Below, piece after piece: positions 8,505-17,640 of a stretch of 64,000 nt of DNA. The position numbers and the translations under genes were made by a program. Origin of the DNA: an uncultured Bacteroidales bacterium (GTDB lineage Bacteria; Bacteroidota; Bacteroidia; Bacteroidales; Muribaculaceae); assembly GCA_902776835.1 (NCBI GenBank), contig CACYRK010000002.1:62001-126000 (forward strand), written 5' to 3'. How positions within the stretch are numbered: position 1 is the stretch's first letter; each line of letters begins with the position of its first letter. Below the pieces are notes generated by a model that was not told the DNA's origin, did no database searches, and was given only the letters and a program-made list of their open reading frames with translations.

Positions 8505-8621
8505 ATGATGGAAGAAAACGAAAAACATCAGCATCGCATCGACGAATCGTCGATGCTCCAAGTAGGAGCCACGCTGCAAGACGGCAAATATCTATTAAAA
8601 TATTATTTGTTTATACTTTGA
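8505..8621 (+). pseudogene. N-terminal stub of a Ser/Thr kinase
   Basis: ATG ATG GAA GAA ... through GGC AAA TAT reproduces the first 29 codons of kinase C (11992 onward) almost base for base, together with about 40 bases of its leader. Homology then stops, and the frame runs into TGA after nine unrelated codons. It could make at most a 38-residue peptide without any kinase fold. It is a breakpoint scar of the tandem duplication that also doubled the Sel1 gene. Confidence 0.85.
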
Positions 8622-8644
8622 CGTATTACATTAATTGAATAACA

Positions 8645-10264
8645 ATGCATTTACTTGAAGGAACATTGCTGCAAAGCGGCAGATACAGAATTGAGAGTGT
8701 GCTTGGACAAGGGGGCTTCGGCATTACCTATCGTGCAACACAAGTCATGCTTGGGCGCACTGTCGCTATCAAGGAATTTTTCTTCAGGAGTTGCTGTAGT
8801 CGGGAGTCAAACACTAACTCTGTTACCGTCCCTACAGAAGCCAACAAGGAACTGGTCGACCGCTTCAAACGTAAGTTTATTAAGGAAGCTCAAATTATCT
8901 CCAGTCTCAACCACAAAAGTGTGGTACAGATTTATGATGTGTTTGAAGAAAACGGCACCGCTTATTATGTGATGGAATGTATTGAAGGGCAGTCGCTATC
9001 TGAGATGGTCGAAGCCCGTGTTGTCATTCCACAAGCCGAGGCGATAGACTACATCACTGCAGTTGGCGACGCGCTTATGTATATACATGCAAGGCACATC
9101 AATCACTTGGACGTGAAGCCCAATAACATTATGCGATGCAATGACGGTCGCATAGTGTTGCTCGACTTTGGCGTGTCGAAACAATATGATGCCGTGACCG
9201 ACAAGGGAACGTCGACTACACCAGTGGGCATTAGCCATGGTTATTCGCCGTTAGAACACTATCGTCGTGACGGTGTGCAGACATTCTCGCCGCAAAGCGA
9301 TGTTTATGCTCTCGCCGCGACGCTTTATAAACTTCTAACCGGTGACACTCCTCCCGAGGCGGCTTCAGTCCATGAGGATGGAATACCGCTTGAACCACTG
9401 CAAATCCGAGGTATCGCTCCGAATGTTATTCAAGCAATTGTGACTGCGATGATGCCCCGTCGTCAACGTACTCAATCGGTCGCTGAGTTTATCTCACAAC
9501 TCAAGGCCACTCCCGCTGTAATTCAACCACAGACCAGCCCTGACAATCCTTTAAATGATGTGACGATTGTTGGCGACGCACCACGACCAGTTATCAATGA
9601 TACATCCACACCATCAATACGTCATAATCAAACAAATCCGCAGCCACGGCCAAATCCTCAGCCACGGCCAAATCCTCAGCCACAACAGGCAAGGCAACAG
9701 GAAGCAAATCCACAGCCACAGCAACGAATTGTACGCCACGATTCTCCGTCCCATGTAGCGGCACCTCAGACCGAACAGAAAAAAAATGGATTGCCAAGGG
9801 TTGTCATTTTTGTGCTGGTGTTGGCCGCTCTGCTCGCTGCAGCCGGATATATGGGCTATAAATATTGGCAGGCAAGCCAGGATGCCATTCAGGCTCAGGA
9901 GGATACCGAGAGTATTCAACTGGCGCAACCTGACAATGGCGAAGCCCCCACTTCGTCGTCCTCGTCGTCGACTCCCACTCAGCAACGCGTGGTGGTGAAA
10001 GAGCAACAGCAATCTCAACCACAAACAAAGTCGCAATCTCGCCCTGCTTCGAAACCTGCTCAATCCACAAATTCACGTGAATCATCTAAAAAACAAACCA
10101 CCACAGATCATTCAGGTGAAGCAAAAAAGGCTGCAAATAAGGCTGCCGATAAAGCACAAGAGAGACGTGACGCTGCTAAAGGTAACACTCAGCCTTCGGT
10201 TTCAACGCCCTCTACAACTGAGAAACCAGGTAATCAGCAAAGTCAAAGACGTCGTGAAGAATAA
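8645..10264 (+). CDS. Membrane-anchored Ser/Thr kinase (kinase B)
   Basis: This is a 539-residue Hanks-type kinase. Visible motifs are the glycine loop GQGGFGITY, catalytic Lys in VAIKEFF, Glu in FIKEAQ, catalytic loop HLDVKPNNIM, LLDFGVSK (DFG) and GYSPLEHY. The HRD arginine is replaced by Leu, so it is a non-RD kinase. The linker has PQPRPN repeats, the membrane helix is about residues 386-406, and the tail is Ser/Gln then Lys/Ala rich. TM and proximal tail match the PP2C protein. Its kinase domain differs from the LSSGGFGNTY group (C, D, E), so it belongs to another subclade. It starts 23 bases after the kinase stub, as if a different kinase had replaced the duplicated one. Confidence 0.93.
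   Translation: MHLLEGTLLQSGRYRIESVLGQGGFGITYRATQVMLGRTVAIKEFFFRSCCSRESNTNSVTVPTEANKELVDRFKRKFIKEAQIISSLNHKSVVQIYDVFEENGTAYYVMECIEGQSLSEMVEARVVIPQAEAIDYITAVGDALMYIHARHINHLDVKPNNIMRCNDGRIVLLDFGVSKQYDAVTDKGTSTTPVGISHGYSPLEHYRRDGVQTFSPQSDVYALAATLYKLLTGDTPPEAASVHEDGIPLEPLQIRGIAPNVIQAIVTAMMPRRQRTQSVAEFISQLKATPAVIQPQTSPDNPLNDVTIVGDAPRPVINDTSTPSIRHNQTNPQPRPNPQPRPNPQPQQARQQEANPQPQQRIVRHDSPSHVAAPQTEQKKNGLPRVVIFVLVLAALLAAAGYMGYKYWQASQDAIQAQEDTESIQLAQPDNGEAPTSSSSSSTPTQQRVVVKEQQQSQPQTKSQSRPASKPAQSTNSRESSKKQTTTDHSGEAKKAANKAADKAQERRDAAKGNTQPSVSTPSTTEKPGNQQSQRRREE
9815..10024 (+). repeat. Shared membrane-anchor module, copy 2 (kinase B)
   Basis: Counterpart of 6299-6508 in the phosphatase gene, same length and frame. 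Nine of 70 encoded residues differ by my count. Confidence 0.9.
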
Positions 10265-10340
10265 GTAACTTGTTAACCCTCAAACCACTTAGCCGTGGAG
10301 CGTGGGTTCTAATAGATATGCATCTTTAAAACACAAGATT

Positions 10341-11948
10341 ATGAAAAAGTTGTCAAATATGGCTGTCGTAATTGCAGTGCTTGTGCTGTCGTCAAGTATC
10401 TTTCTTACTTTTGCTGATGATGATGTGACAAAGATAATTGGTGATGATGCGCAAGAGATGAGCTATGATAAGCTTTATGACAAGGCCTTCGATTATTACG
10501 ATAAAGGTGATTATAACAACGCCTTGCTCGTGTTCAATGAGGCGTTCAAACTTGACAGGACTATAACAGATGCACCATATATGATTGGTATCTGTTATTA
10601 CAAAGCAAATAATTACGACAAGGCAATTGAGTGGTTCACCTATGCTGCTAATCGCGGTGATGCCGACTCTAATTACCATCTGGGCCTTTGCTACGAAGAA
10701 GGCAAAGGCGTTGAGATGGATAAAAACAAGGCATTAGATTACTACGAAAAAGCAGCTGGGTCAAACAAAAAGGCAGCGCAGCGCGCCGAGGTGCTTAGGA
10801 ATGCTAGCAAAAGCTCAGGACGTGCAGCCTTTGAGCGCGAAACCGAAAGAAATATCTCTGACGGTTCTGTGCAAGAAGTGGGTGCCATACGCGAACCAAT
10901 GGCAAGGAAGAAACAAATCGAAGAGCAGAATGCCAGAGTTAATGGCACTGTGCCTCTGCCTGTTGAAGAACAGCCTGAGAATGCCGACCCTAATATTCGC
11001 GCAGCCGAGGCTTACATGAGGCAAAACAACTTTATAGCTGCGATTAGAGAGTATGAACAAGCCGCCAATAACGGTAGTATTGAGGCGATGCTTATCCTTG
11101 GCGATATCTATCGCGACGGAAGTGGCGTCAATGTCGAGGACTTCAAGAAAGCCGGTGAGTGGTACAGCATGGCTCTTAACAAAGGCTGTAGCGATGCCGC
11201 CATCCGACTCGGCGACCTCGAGAAGAAAAAGGGCAGCGAAAAGAAGGCTTGGGTGTGGTATGAAAATGCCGCCATGAATGGCAATGCCGAAGGACAGGCG
11301 CTGATGGCACAAAGGGCTTTCGAGGCGGCGCAAAAAGCAAACCTTGGATCTTTTGAGCGCGAAAACAGGATGAAAGAGGTCAACGACTGGCTCGCAAAAG
11401 CCCTCGCTACCGACCCCGATAACCAGCGCGCAAACTACTACCAGGGTCGCATACTCTATGTGGATTTAGAATATAAAAAGGCTATCGCTTACTTTAAGAA
11501 GGCGACCTTTATGGCCGATGATGCCATTTCTCACGAGGCCAACTTTTTTGCCGGCCTGTGCAATGAGCAGTTAGGCAACTTTGGCGACGCGTACACATTT
11601 CTTGCCGCCGCCACAAATGCCAGATATGCTCCTGCTATCGGTGCCATGGCACGCTGCTACTACGAGGGCAACGGCGTGGTTAACTGGGAAAAGAATGAGA
11701 CATTGGCCAAGAAATATGCCGCCGAAGCATCGCAACTGGGTGACCCGGAGGGCCTGTATTACAACAGTAAACTCAACAGGGGCAAGATGGCCGAGAAGTA
11801 TCTTAAAGAGTCGGCCGAGGCCGGTTATGCCCAGGCACAGTTTGAAATGGGGTTGAAGGAGAGCAGTGTTGTCGAGTCACAAAAGTGGTTACGCAAGGCT
11901 GCCGCCCAAGGCCACAAAGAGGCTCAAGATCGACTCTTGAGCATGTAA
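10341..11948 (+). CDS. Exported Sel1/TPR-repeat protein (Sel1-B)
   Basis: This 535-residue protein is a close paralogue of Sel1-A, colinear over its whole length. It has a signal peptide (MKKLSNMAVV..., cleavage-like FADDD) and the same two clusters of Sel1 repeats, for example DNAIEWF-type units, YRDGSGVNVEDFKKAGEWY and ARCYYEGNGVVNWEKNE. Differences concentrate in the N-terminal 60 residues and the linker near residues 190-215. The chosen ATG at 10341 begins the signal peptide. It lies between kinases B and C, only 43 bases before kinase C, suggesting co-expression. The DNA stays homologous to the Sel1-A locus through its stop codon and into the next kinase start, which marks the duplicated unit. 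Confidence 0.87.
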   Translation: MKKLSNMAVVIAVLVLSSSIFLTFADDDVTKIIGDDAQEMSYDKLYDKAFDYYDKGDYNNALLVFNEAFKLDRTITDAPYMIGICYYKANNYDKAIEWFTYAANRGDADSNYHLGLCYEEGKGVEMDKNKALDYYEKAAGSNKKAAQRAEVLRNASKSSGRAAFERETERNISDGSVQEVGAIREPMARKKQIEEQNARVNGTVPLPVEEQPENADPNIRAAEAYMRQNNFIAAIREYEQAANNGSIEAMLILGDIYRDGSGVNVEDFKKAGEWYSMALNKGCSDAAIRLGDLEKKKGSEKKAWVWYENAAMNGNAEGQALMAQRAFEAAQKANLGSFERENRMKEVNDWLAKALATDPDNQRANYYQGRILYVDLEYKKAIAYFKKATFMADDAISHEANFFAGLCNEQLGNFGDAYTFLAAATNARYAPAIGAMARCYYEGNGVVNWEKNETLAKKYAAEASQLGDPEGLYYNSKLNRGKMAEKYLKESAEAGYAQAQFEMGLKESSVVESQKWLRKAAAQGHKEAQDRLLSM

Positions 11949-11991
11949 ACACTTTTTGAGCAGGACATCGTATTCAGTGTCTGCGCAAATA

Positions 11992-13428
11992 ATGATGGAA
12001 GAAAACGAAAAACATCAGCATCGCATCGACGAATCGTCGATGCTCCAAGTAGGAGCCACGCTGCAAGACGGCAAGTACCGCATCGAGCGGTACTTGTCGA
12101 GCGGCGGTTTTGGCAACACCTACGAGGCCACCAACACCTTCTTCGACGAGACGGTTGCCATAAAGGAATTCTTTATGAGCAGCCTCAACGTGCGTGACCG
12201 TGAGAGCAACCACGTGAGTGTGGGTAACAGCGTTAACCGCGAGCACTTCGAGACTCAGCGCGAAAAATTTAAGAAGGAGGCGCGCCGACTGCGCACCCTG
12301 CACAGCGACAACATTGTGGCCGTGCACGACATGTTTGAGGAAAACGGCACCGCCTACTATGTGATGGACTTCATCGACGGCGAGTCGCTGGGCGAGCGCC
12401 TCACGCGCCTGGGGCATCCGTTCACGACCGACGAGGTGCTTGACTACCTCGACCAGACACTCACGGCACTCGACGTGGTGCACGCCCAGGGCATGTATCA
12501 CCTCGACATTAAACCCGGCAACTTGATGGTCGACGCCACCGGGCACCGCCTGCGCGTGATTGACTTTGGCGCCAGCAAGCAGGTGAGTCCGGGCACAGCA
12601 GTGTCGATGTCGCAGTCGTCGTTTACTTTCACCAATGGCTATGCCGCCAACGAGTTGATGCAGCACCTCACCAAACGCATCGGGCCGTGGACCGACCTCT
12701 ACGCCCTGGGCGCTACGGTATACAAGTTGCTCACCAACCACGAGCCGCCGTCGCCCACAGAAATCTTGGAGGAGGGTAGGGATGCCTTTGCCGGGATTCA
12801 CGACATCGACGAGACGCTCAAAACGCTCATCCTGTGGATGATGCACCCGCTGCGCAACGACCGTCCTCAAAGTGTGGCCGAGGTGCGCGCCTTCCTGGCC
12901 AATCCCAACGATTTCGAGTTGCCGGTCAACCTGGGTGAGCCGCAGATGAGCGACATCACCACCATGGCACCGGTTTCAAGGCCCCGTGCCAAGCGCCACA
13001 TCACCAATTCGCCAGCCGACTCGTCAGGCGACACACAAGAGTCGCTCGGCGAAGTCGCTACACCGCGTAGCAAGCGCGCGCTGTGGATTGGTGCGGCTTT
13101 GGTTGCCGCAATAGTTGCGGCAGTGGGAATTTGGATGGCTACGCGCCCGGCGGCAACGCCCGTGGCACCCGTTACCGTGCACGACACCATCAAGGTCACT
13201 CAAGTCGACACCGTAGCGCCGCAACAGCAAGAGCAACCACAGCCTCAAGCCACAACCCAGGCAACAAAAGAAACCAAGAAAAGATCATCCAATAAAAGCG
13301 CTCGTGACGAAAAACCGGCCAAAAAGGTTGAAAAACGCCAAAAAGAACGCAAGGCCGACACATCGCCAAAGAAGGACAACGTGGAAGCAGAGAAAACCAG
13401 GATACTCAAGCGACAAGGAATAGATTAA
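11992..13428 (+). CDS. Membrane-anchored Ser/Thr kinase (kinase C)
   Basis: This 478-residue kinase has SSGGFGNTY (glycine loop), VAIKEFF (catalytic Lys), KKEARRLRTLH (Glu), HLDIKPGNLMV and VIDFGASK. It is non-RD (HLD). The segment that reads GYAPxEQ in kinases A, D and E reads GYAANELMQ here, so the P+1 region is altered and substrate choice or activity may differ. One membrane helix lies at about residues 363-383, followed by a Gln/Lys-rich tail of about 95 residues, probably outside. I chose ATG 11992 (ATG 11995 is equally possible); an upstream TTG frame is the duplicated leader. It ends 14 bases before the next Sel1 gene. Confidence 0.92.
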   Translation: MMEENEKHQHRIDESSMLQVGATLQDGKYRIERYLSSGGFGNTYEATNTFFDETVAIKEFFMSSLNVRDRESNHVSVGNSVNREHFETQREKFKKEARRLRTLHSDNIVAVHDMFEENGTAYYVMDFIDGESLGERLTRLGHPFTTDEVLDYLDQTLTALDVVHAQGMYHLDIKPGNLMVDATGHRLRVIDFGASKQVSPGTAVSMSQSSFTFTNGYAANELMQHLTKRIGPWTDLYALGATVYKLLTNHEPPSPTEILEEGRDAFAGIHDIDETLKTLILWMMHPLRNDRPQSVAEVRAFLANPNDFELPVNLGEPQMSDITTMAPVSRPRAKRHITNSPADSSGDTQESLGEVATPRSKRALWIGAALVAAIVAAVGIWMATRPAATPVAPVTVHDTIKVTQVDTVAPQQQEQPQPQATTQATKETKKRSSNKSARDEKPAKKVEKRQKERKADTSPKKDNVEAEKTRILKRQGID

Positions 13429-13442
13429 CAAAAGAGTGTGTT

Positions 13443-14990
13443 ATGAGATACCGTTTTTTCTACATAATCATCTTTTTGCAGATTGCCGTATTTGCTTTTG
13501 CTCAGAGCAATCAAGACCGTTCGCTGCAGGCCTATCGGCTTATCGACCAAGGTCATGTGGCTCAGGGTGTTGCAATTCTTGAGGAATTGGTGGCGATGCC
13601 CGGCGGCGACAATCCCGACGACATGTTTATGCTCGCCGTACAGTACTATAAAGGAGCACCCGACCTGCAACGTGACTTCACGCGCGCTTACCAGTATTTC
13701 CTGCGTTCGGCCCAAAAGGGCAACGAAGAAGCGATGTATTCGCTGGGTGTGATGTACGAGAAAGGTGAATATGGCGATCCCGACTACCGCAAAGCCCGCG
13801 AATGGTTTGAGAAAGCGGCGGCCCAGGGCCACACCAAGGCTCAACAGCGTGTGCATAATCTGCAGGCTATGAACCAGGAAGCACTTGACCTTTATGAGAG
13901 CGCGCTTCTCGACATTAAGCGTTTTGAACGCAACAGTGCCCTGAAAAAACTCAAACAGGCACATGAGATGGGCTTGATTGAGGCCACTGTAAAACTGGGC
14001 GACATGTACGCACAGGGGTTGGGCACACGCAATCGGTCGGGTTCGAATATTACCGAGGCAAAGCGCTACTACGAGTACGCAGCGCGCCACGACCATCCGC
14101 ACGCAATGTATCTCTATGCCTTCCTGCTCGAGAACAGTGGCGACAGCCGCGAGTTGCGCTCGGCCCACGACTGGTATCTGAAAGCCGCCGAATATGGCGA
14201 TTCAACCGCGCTGACCCACTCAGCAATCGTTACTTATAAGACCGCCTTGAGGCTCAGTGAAAGCGATGAGGAATTTCGCGGCGACAAGGGTCGTGACCGC
14301 TTTGTGGCCGAGCGTGGCGAGTTGCTCACCGAGGCCAAAGAGTTGCTCGAAGAACCTGCCGCAATGGGCGATCCCCTGGCTTGTTTCTATATGGGCCTGA
14401 TGTGCCGATATGACTACGCCAAGGCACAACAGTATTTGCTGCAAGCCACAGGTCGACTCTATGACACAAGGCTTGAAGACGAACTTCAGGTGCTGCTTGG
14501 CGACTGTTACCGCTTTGGCAACCACGACTATGCCAAGGCCAATGCCGCTTACGAGAAGGCGCGCCGTAATGGAAACACCCATGGCATTGTTGCACTGGCT
14601 CTCAGCCAGGTGGAGATGAACAACAAGAATTCGTCAAATCGCAAAAAAGCCGAAAACGATGCGTGGACACAACTCGATATTGCCAGCCGGCAAGATAATA
14701 TGGGATACGCTCTTTACGGCATCGCGCTCTGCTACCGCGACGGCATAGGTGTGAAAAAGAACAAAGACAACTATCGCACCTATCTTGCCGAGGCTGCCGT
14801 CACTTACCACTTGCCCGAGGCGCTATATGAGTATGCCAACACCTTCTGCATGAAGGATAAAAAGACGGTCAACGATCCGGACCACGGCTTTGCCGCCGGC
14901 GTCAATTATGTAAAGATGGCCGCCCAAGAGGGGTATCCTCCCGCCGTCGACCAAGTGGCCAAAGCCGCCTGGCCCGCCTGGCCGCATTGA
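13443..14990 (+). CDS. Exported Sel1-repeat protein (Sel1-C)
   Basis: This 515-residue protein has a clear signal peptide (MRYRFFYIIIFLQIAVFAFA, cleavage before QSNQD). Sel1 repeats run along the rest: FTRAYQYFLRSAQKGNEEAM, LGVMYEKGEYGDPDYRKARE, WFEKAAAQGHTKAQ, LGDMYAQGLGTRN, YALYGIALCYRDGIGVKKN, and a final KMAAQEGYPPAVDQVAKAA. It is not closely related to Sel1-A/B beyond the repeat family. It follows kinase C by 14 bases and is closed by a hairpin terminator, so kinase C and this gene probably form one transcript. Role: extracytoplasmic protein-protein interaction, inferred. Confidence 0.87.
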   Translation: MRYRFFYIIIFLQIAVFAFAQSNQDRSLQAYRLIDQGHVAQGVAILEELVAMPGGDNPDDMFMLAVQYYKGAPDLQRDFTRAYQYFLRSAQKGNEEAMYSLGVMYEKGEYGDPDYRKAREWFEKAAAQGHTKAQQRVHNLQAMNQEALDLYESALLDIKRFERNSALKKLKQAHEMGLIEATVKLGDMYAQGLGTRNRSGSNITEAKRYYEYAARHDHPHAMYLYAFLLENSGDSRELRSAHDWYLKAAEYGDSTALTHSAIVTYKTALRLSESDEEFRGDKGRDRFVAERGELLTEAKELLEEPAAMGDPLACFYMGLMCRYDYAKAQQYLLQATGRLYDTRLEDELQVLLGDCYRFGNHDYAKANAAYEKARRNGNTHGIVALALSQVEMNNKNSSNRKKAENDAWTQLDIASRQDNMGYALYGIALCYRDGIGVKKNKDNYRTYLAEAAVTYHLPEALYEYANTFCMKDKKTVNDPDHGFAAGVNYVKMAAQEGYPPAVDQVAKAAWPAWPH

Positions 14991-15018
14991 GCACCTTGGA
15001 TTCAAGATAAATTAATGT

Positions 15019-15053
15019 AAGGACGCAGGCACGTGAACTGCGTCCTTGTTGTT
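15019..15053 (+). terminator. Rho-independent terminator after Sel1-C
   Basis: AAGGACGCAG (15019-15028) pairs perfectly with CTGCGTCCTT (15038-15047) over a 9-base loop; a short T-rich stretch (GTTGTTT) follows. Confidence 0.75.
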
Positions 15054-15131
15054 TCATGGCGGCTACAGATAAGCCCTTATAATCCAATTCTTGACTCAGT
15101 AAAAAAATAATTGTCATTTTTCGTGAAATTG

Positions 15132-15162
15132 TTGCTCATTTCAAGGTTTTTTTGTTACTTTG
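15132..15162 (+). promoter_or_regulatory. Bacteroidetes-type promoter for Sel1-D
   Basis: TTGC at 15132-15135 is 19 bases from TTACTTTG at 15155-15162, a near match to TAnnTTTG. The gene starts about 105 bases downstream, giving a leader with no strong structure that I see. Confidence 0.55.
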
Positions 15163-15266
15163 CAATAGAAATGTGTATAATGGGCAAATAGTGTGCTTTT
15201 TGCCCACTAATCACATATAATATTTAACATTGAATTATTAACTAACAAACTGATATAGAAACTATT

Positions 15267-17582
15267 ATGAAACTCTTTAGCGTTAAGTCTTTATTGTCGC
15301 TTACAGTGGCGGCAACTCTCGCACTCGGTGCGCCGGTATTTACCATGTCGGCCAGCCCACAAATCAACAAGGTGTCGTCGGGCGACAACAAGAAAAGTAA
15401 ATCTACCTCACCAACTGTCAAGGTCAACAAAGTTAACGAGAAGAAGTCGAGCAGTTCATCCAGGAAGAGTTCTACTGTTGACGAGGCTACCAAGCGTCGC
15501 AACCAGGAGCGTCTCGAGGCTCAGCGCGAGAAAGACCGCCTGGCACGTGAAGAGCGCGAGCGTGAGCGCCTCGCCGAGGAGCGTGCTCGTCAGGCCGAGC
15601 AGCGCCGCATAGCCGAAGAAAAGCGCCGTGCCGCTCTCGAAGCCGAGATGGAGGCACAGGCCGAGGCCAAGCGCCAAGCCGCTGAGGCTGAGCGCGTGCG
15701 CGCCGAGATTGCTCGTCAAGAGGCCGAGCGCCGTGCCGAGGAGCAACGCATCGCTAAAGAGATTTATAACGACTACATCACCGGTTACAACAGTTACTAC
15801 GGCATTGGTGGCAGTCAAGACTATGAAAATGCCGCTAAGTACTTCCGTAAGAGTGCCGAGCGTGGCTTTGCCGAGGCACAGTACATGCTGGGACGTTGCT
15901 ACTACGAGGGAAATGGTGTCGAAGAGGATAACGACCAGGCTGTGGCATGGCTCGAGAAGGCCACCAAGCAAGAGCACGCTCGCGCTTACAAGTTGCTGGG
16001 TGACTGCTACTACGGTGGATATGGCAAGGCAAAAAGCGAAAGCAAGGCAATAGAGTGCTATCAATTTGCTGCCGACCACAACGATTTCGAGGCAATGCGA
16101 ATGCTTGGCGTGGTGTACTTCGAGCAAGAGAAATACGACAAGGCTTTTGTCAACTTCAAAAAGGCTGCCGACCTTGGCGACAACGACTCGCAGTTCATGA
16201 CCGGATACTGCTACCAGAACAACTACGGAGTGCGCAAGAGCGACGACAACTACAGCAAGGCGCTCGACTACTATCAGAAAGCCGCCAACAACTTCAACCC
16301 CATGGCAAGTGCAATGCTCGGTTACTTCTATCGCGAGGGATTGGGTTGCTCGCCAAATGCCACCGTGTCGGCCGACAAATATGAGAACGCCGCCCGTTGG
16401 GGCTTTGCCGACGCACAGTATGTCACCGGCCTCAACTATGAGGAAGGTAATGGCGTGATGAAGAGCGAGGTGCTGGGCAAGTACTGGTATGAGAAGGCTG
16501 CCGAGCAAGGATTTGTCGAGGCTTACACCAAGTTAGGCGACTACTACACACGCGGCACAGCCGAGTCGCCAAACTATGACCTCGCCGTGGCCTACTACCG
16601 TGTGGCTGCCGATGCCGGTGAAGACAGCGATATCGACGCTCAGGAGAAACTTTGCGCAGCTTATTACAACAATATGGGCGCCGAGGCTGACTATAGCGAC
16701 CAAGAAAACCTTGAGCACACCACACAGATGGCTTTTGATGGCAGTGGCTGGGCACAGACGCTGCTTGGCATCATGCAGATGCGCGGCTATCACTACACCC
16801 AAGACTTCAAAGAGGCCAGCAAGTGGCTGCGCGCCGCACTCAACGGCGACGAGCCAAACTCTTACACTATCATGTGTATGGGTGACCTCTACTACGACGG
16901 TAACGCTTACGACGGTAACCGCAAATTGGACGTGAACTACGACCGCGCCGTCGAGTTCTACCAGAGTGCTGCAAAACTCAACAACACGTCGGCAATGATT
17001 GCTCTGGCGAAGTGCTGCCTCAGTGGCAACGGAATGCCTAAGGATTATGCCAAGGCTGTAGGTTACTACCAGCAGGCTGCCGAACTCAACGATCCTTACG
17101 GACAATATGCTCTGGCACAATGTTACCAGAACGGGCTGGGCGTTTCAGCCAACCCCGAGAAGGCTCTGGAGTGGTTTGAGAAAGCACGCTCGTGGAACAT
17201 CCCCAGCATCAACGAGGCTTCGCAGCCTATGGTCGACGAGTGCTACGGCCTGGTGCTGGAGAAAACATCCGACCCTGCCAGGGCTCGCAGTTTTATCGAG
17301 TCGGCATCTAAGAAGGGTCACCGCGCCGCTCAATATCACATGGGTTGCATCCTGCGTGACCAGGATCACAAGGACAATTTGGCTGCCAAGTGGTTCGACT
17401 CTTCGGCACAGCAGGGCTATGCGCCTGCCATGGTCGCCCTGGCCGACTGCTACCGCGACGGCCGCGGCTACAAGAAAGATTTGGACAAAGCGCGCCAACT
17501 CTACAACCAGGCAGTTGCTGCCGGCAACACCGAAGCACAGTCGCGCCTCGATGAGATGGACAAGAAAAACAAGAAGAAATAA
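15267..17582 (+). CDS. Exported coiled-coil Sel1-repeat protein (Sel1-D)
   Basis: This 771-residue protein has a signal peptide (residues 1 to about 28), a Ser/Lys-rich stretch, then a Glu/Arg-rich helix (about residues 72-165, units such as RLAREERERERLAEER). At least a dozen Sel1 repeats fill the rest, for example EAQYMLGRCYYEGNGVEEDN, AVAWLEKATKQEHARAYKLL and a last unit DLDKARQLYNQAVAAGNTEA. The helix resembles the long ERR/REEA helix inside kinase D, the next gene, so heterotypic contact is conceivable only if both are on the same side of the membrane; the predicted topologies disagree. It has its own promoter and lies 58 bases before kinase D. Confidence 0.88.
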   Translation: MKLFSVKSLLSLTVAATLALGAPVFTMSASPQINKVSSGDNKKSKSTSPTVKVNKVNEKKSSSSSRKSSTVDEATKRRNQERLEAQREKDRLAREERERERLAEERARQAEQRRIAEEKRRAALEAEMEAQAEAKRQAAEAERVRAEIARQEAERRAEEQRIAKEIYNDYITGYNSYYGIGGSQDYENAAKYFRKSAERGFAEAQYMLGRCYYEGNGVEEDNDQAVAWLEKATKQEHARAYKLLGDCYYGGYGKAKSESKAIECYQFAADHNDFEAMRMLGVVYFEQEKYDKAFVNFKKAADLGDNDSQFMTGYCYQNNYGVRKSDDNYSKALDYYQKAANNFNPMASAMLGYFYREGLGCSPNATVSADKYENAARWGFADAQYVTGLNYEEGNGVMKSEVLGKYWYEKAAEQGFVEAYTKLGDYYTRGTAESPNYDLAVAYYRVAADAGEDSDIDAQEKLCAAYYNNMGAEADYSDQENLEHTTQMAFDGSGWAQTLLGIMQMRGYHYTQDFKEASKWLRAALNGDEPNSYTIMCMGDLYYDGNAYDGNRKLDVNYDRAVEFYQSAAKLNNTSAMIALAKCCLSGNGMPKDYAKAVGYYQQAAELNDPYGQYALAQCYQNGLGVSANPEKALEWFEKARSWNIPSINEASQPMVDECYGLVLEKTSDPARARSFIESASKKGHRAAQYHMGCILRDQDHKDNLAAKWFDSSAQQGYAPAMVALADCYRDGRGYKKDLDKARQLYNQAVAAGNTEAQSRLDEMDKKNKKK

Positions 17583-17640
17583 TCCTGTTTTTGAGTCCAC
17601 AACGCAGAAATCAGCATAATCATTTTTCCATCATCATATT

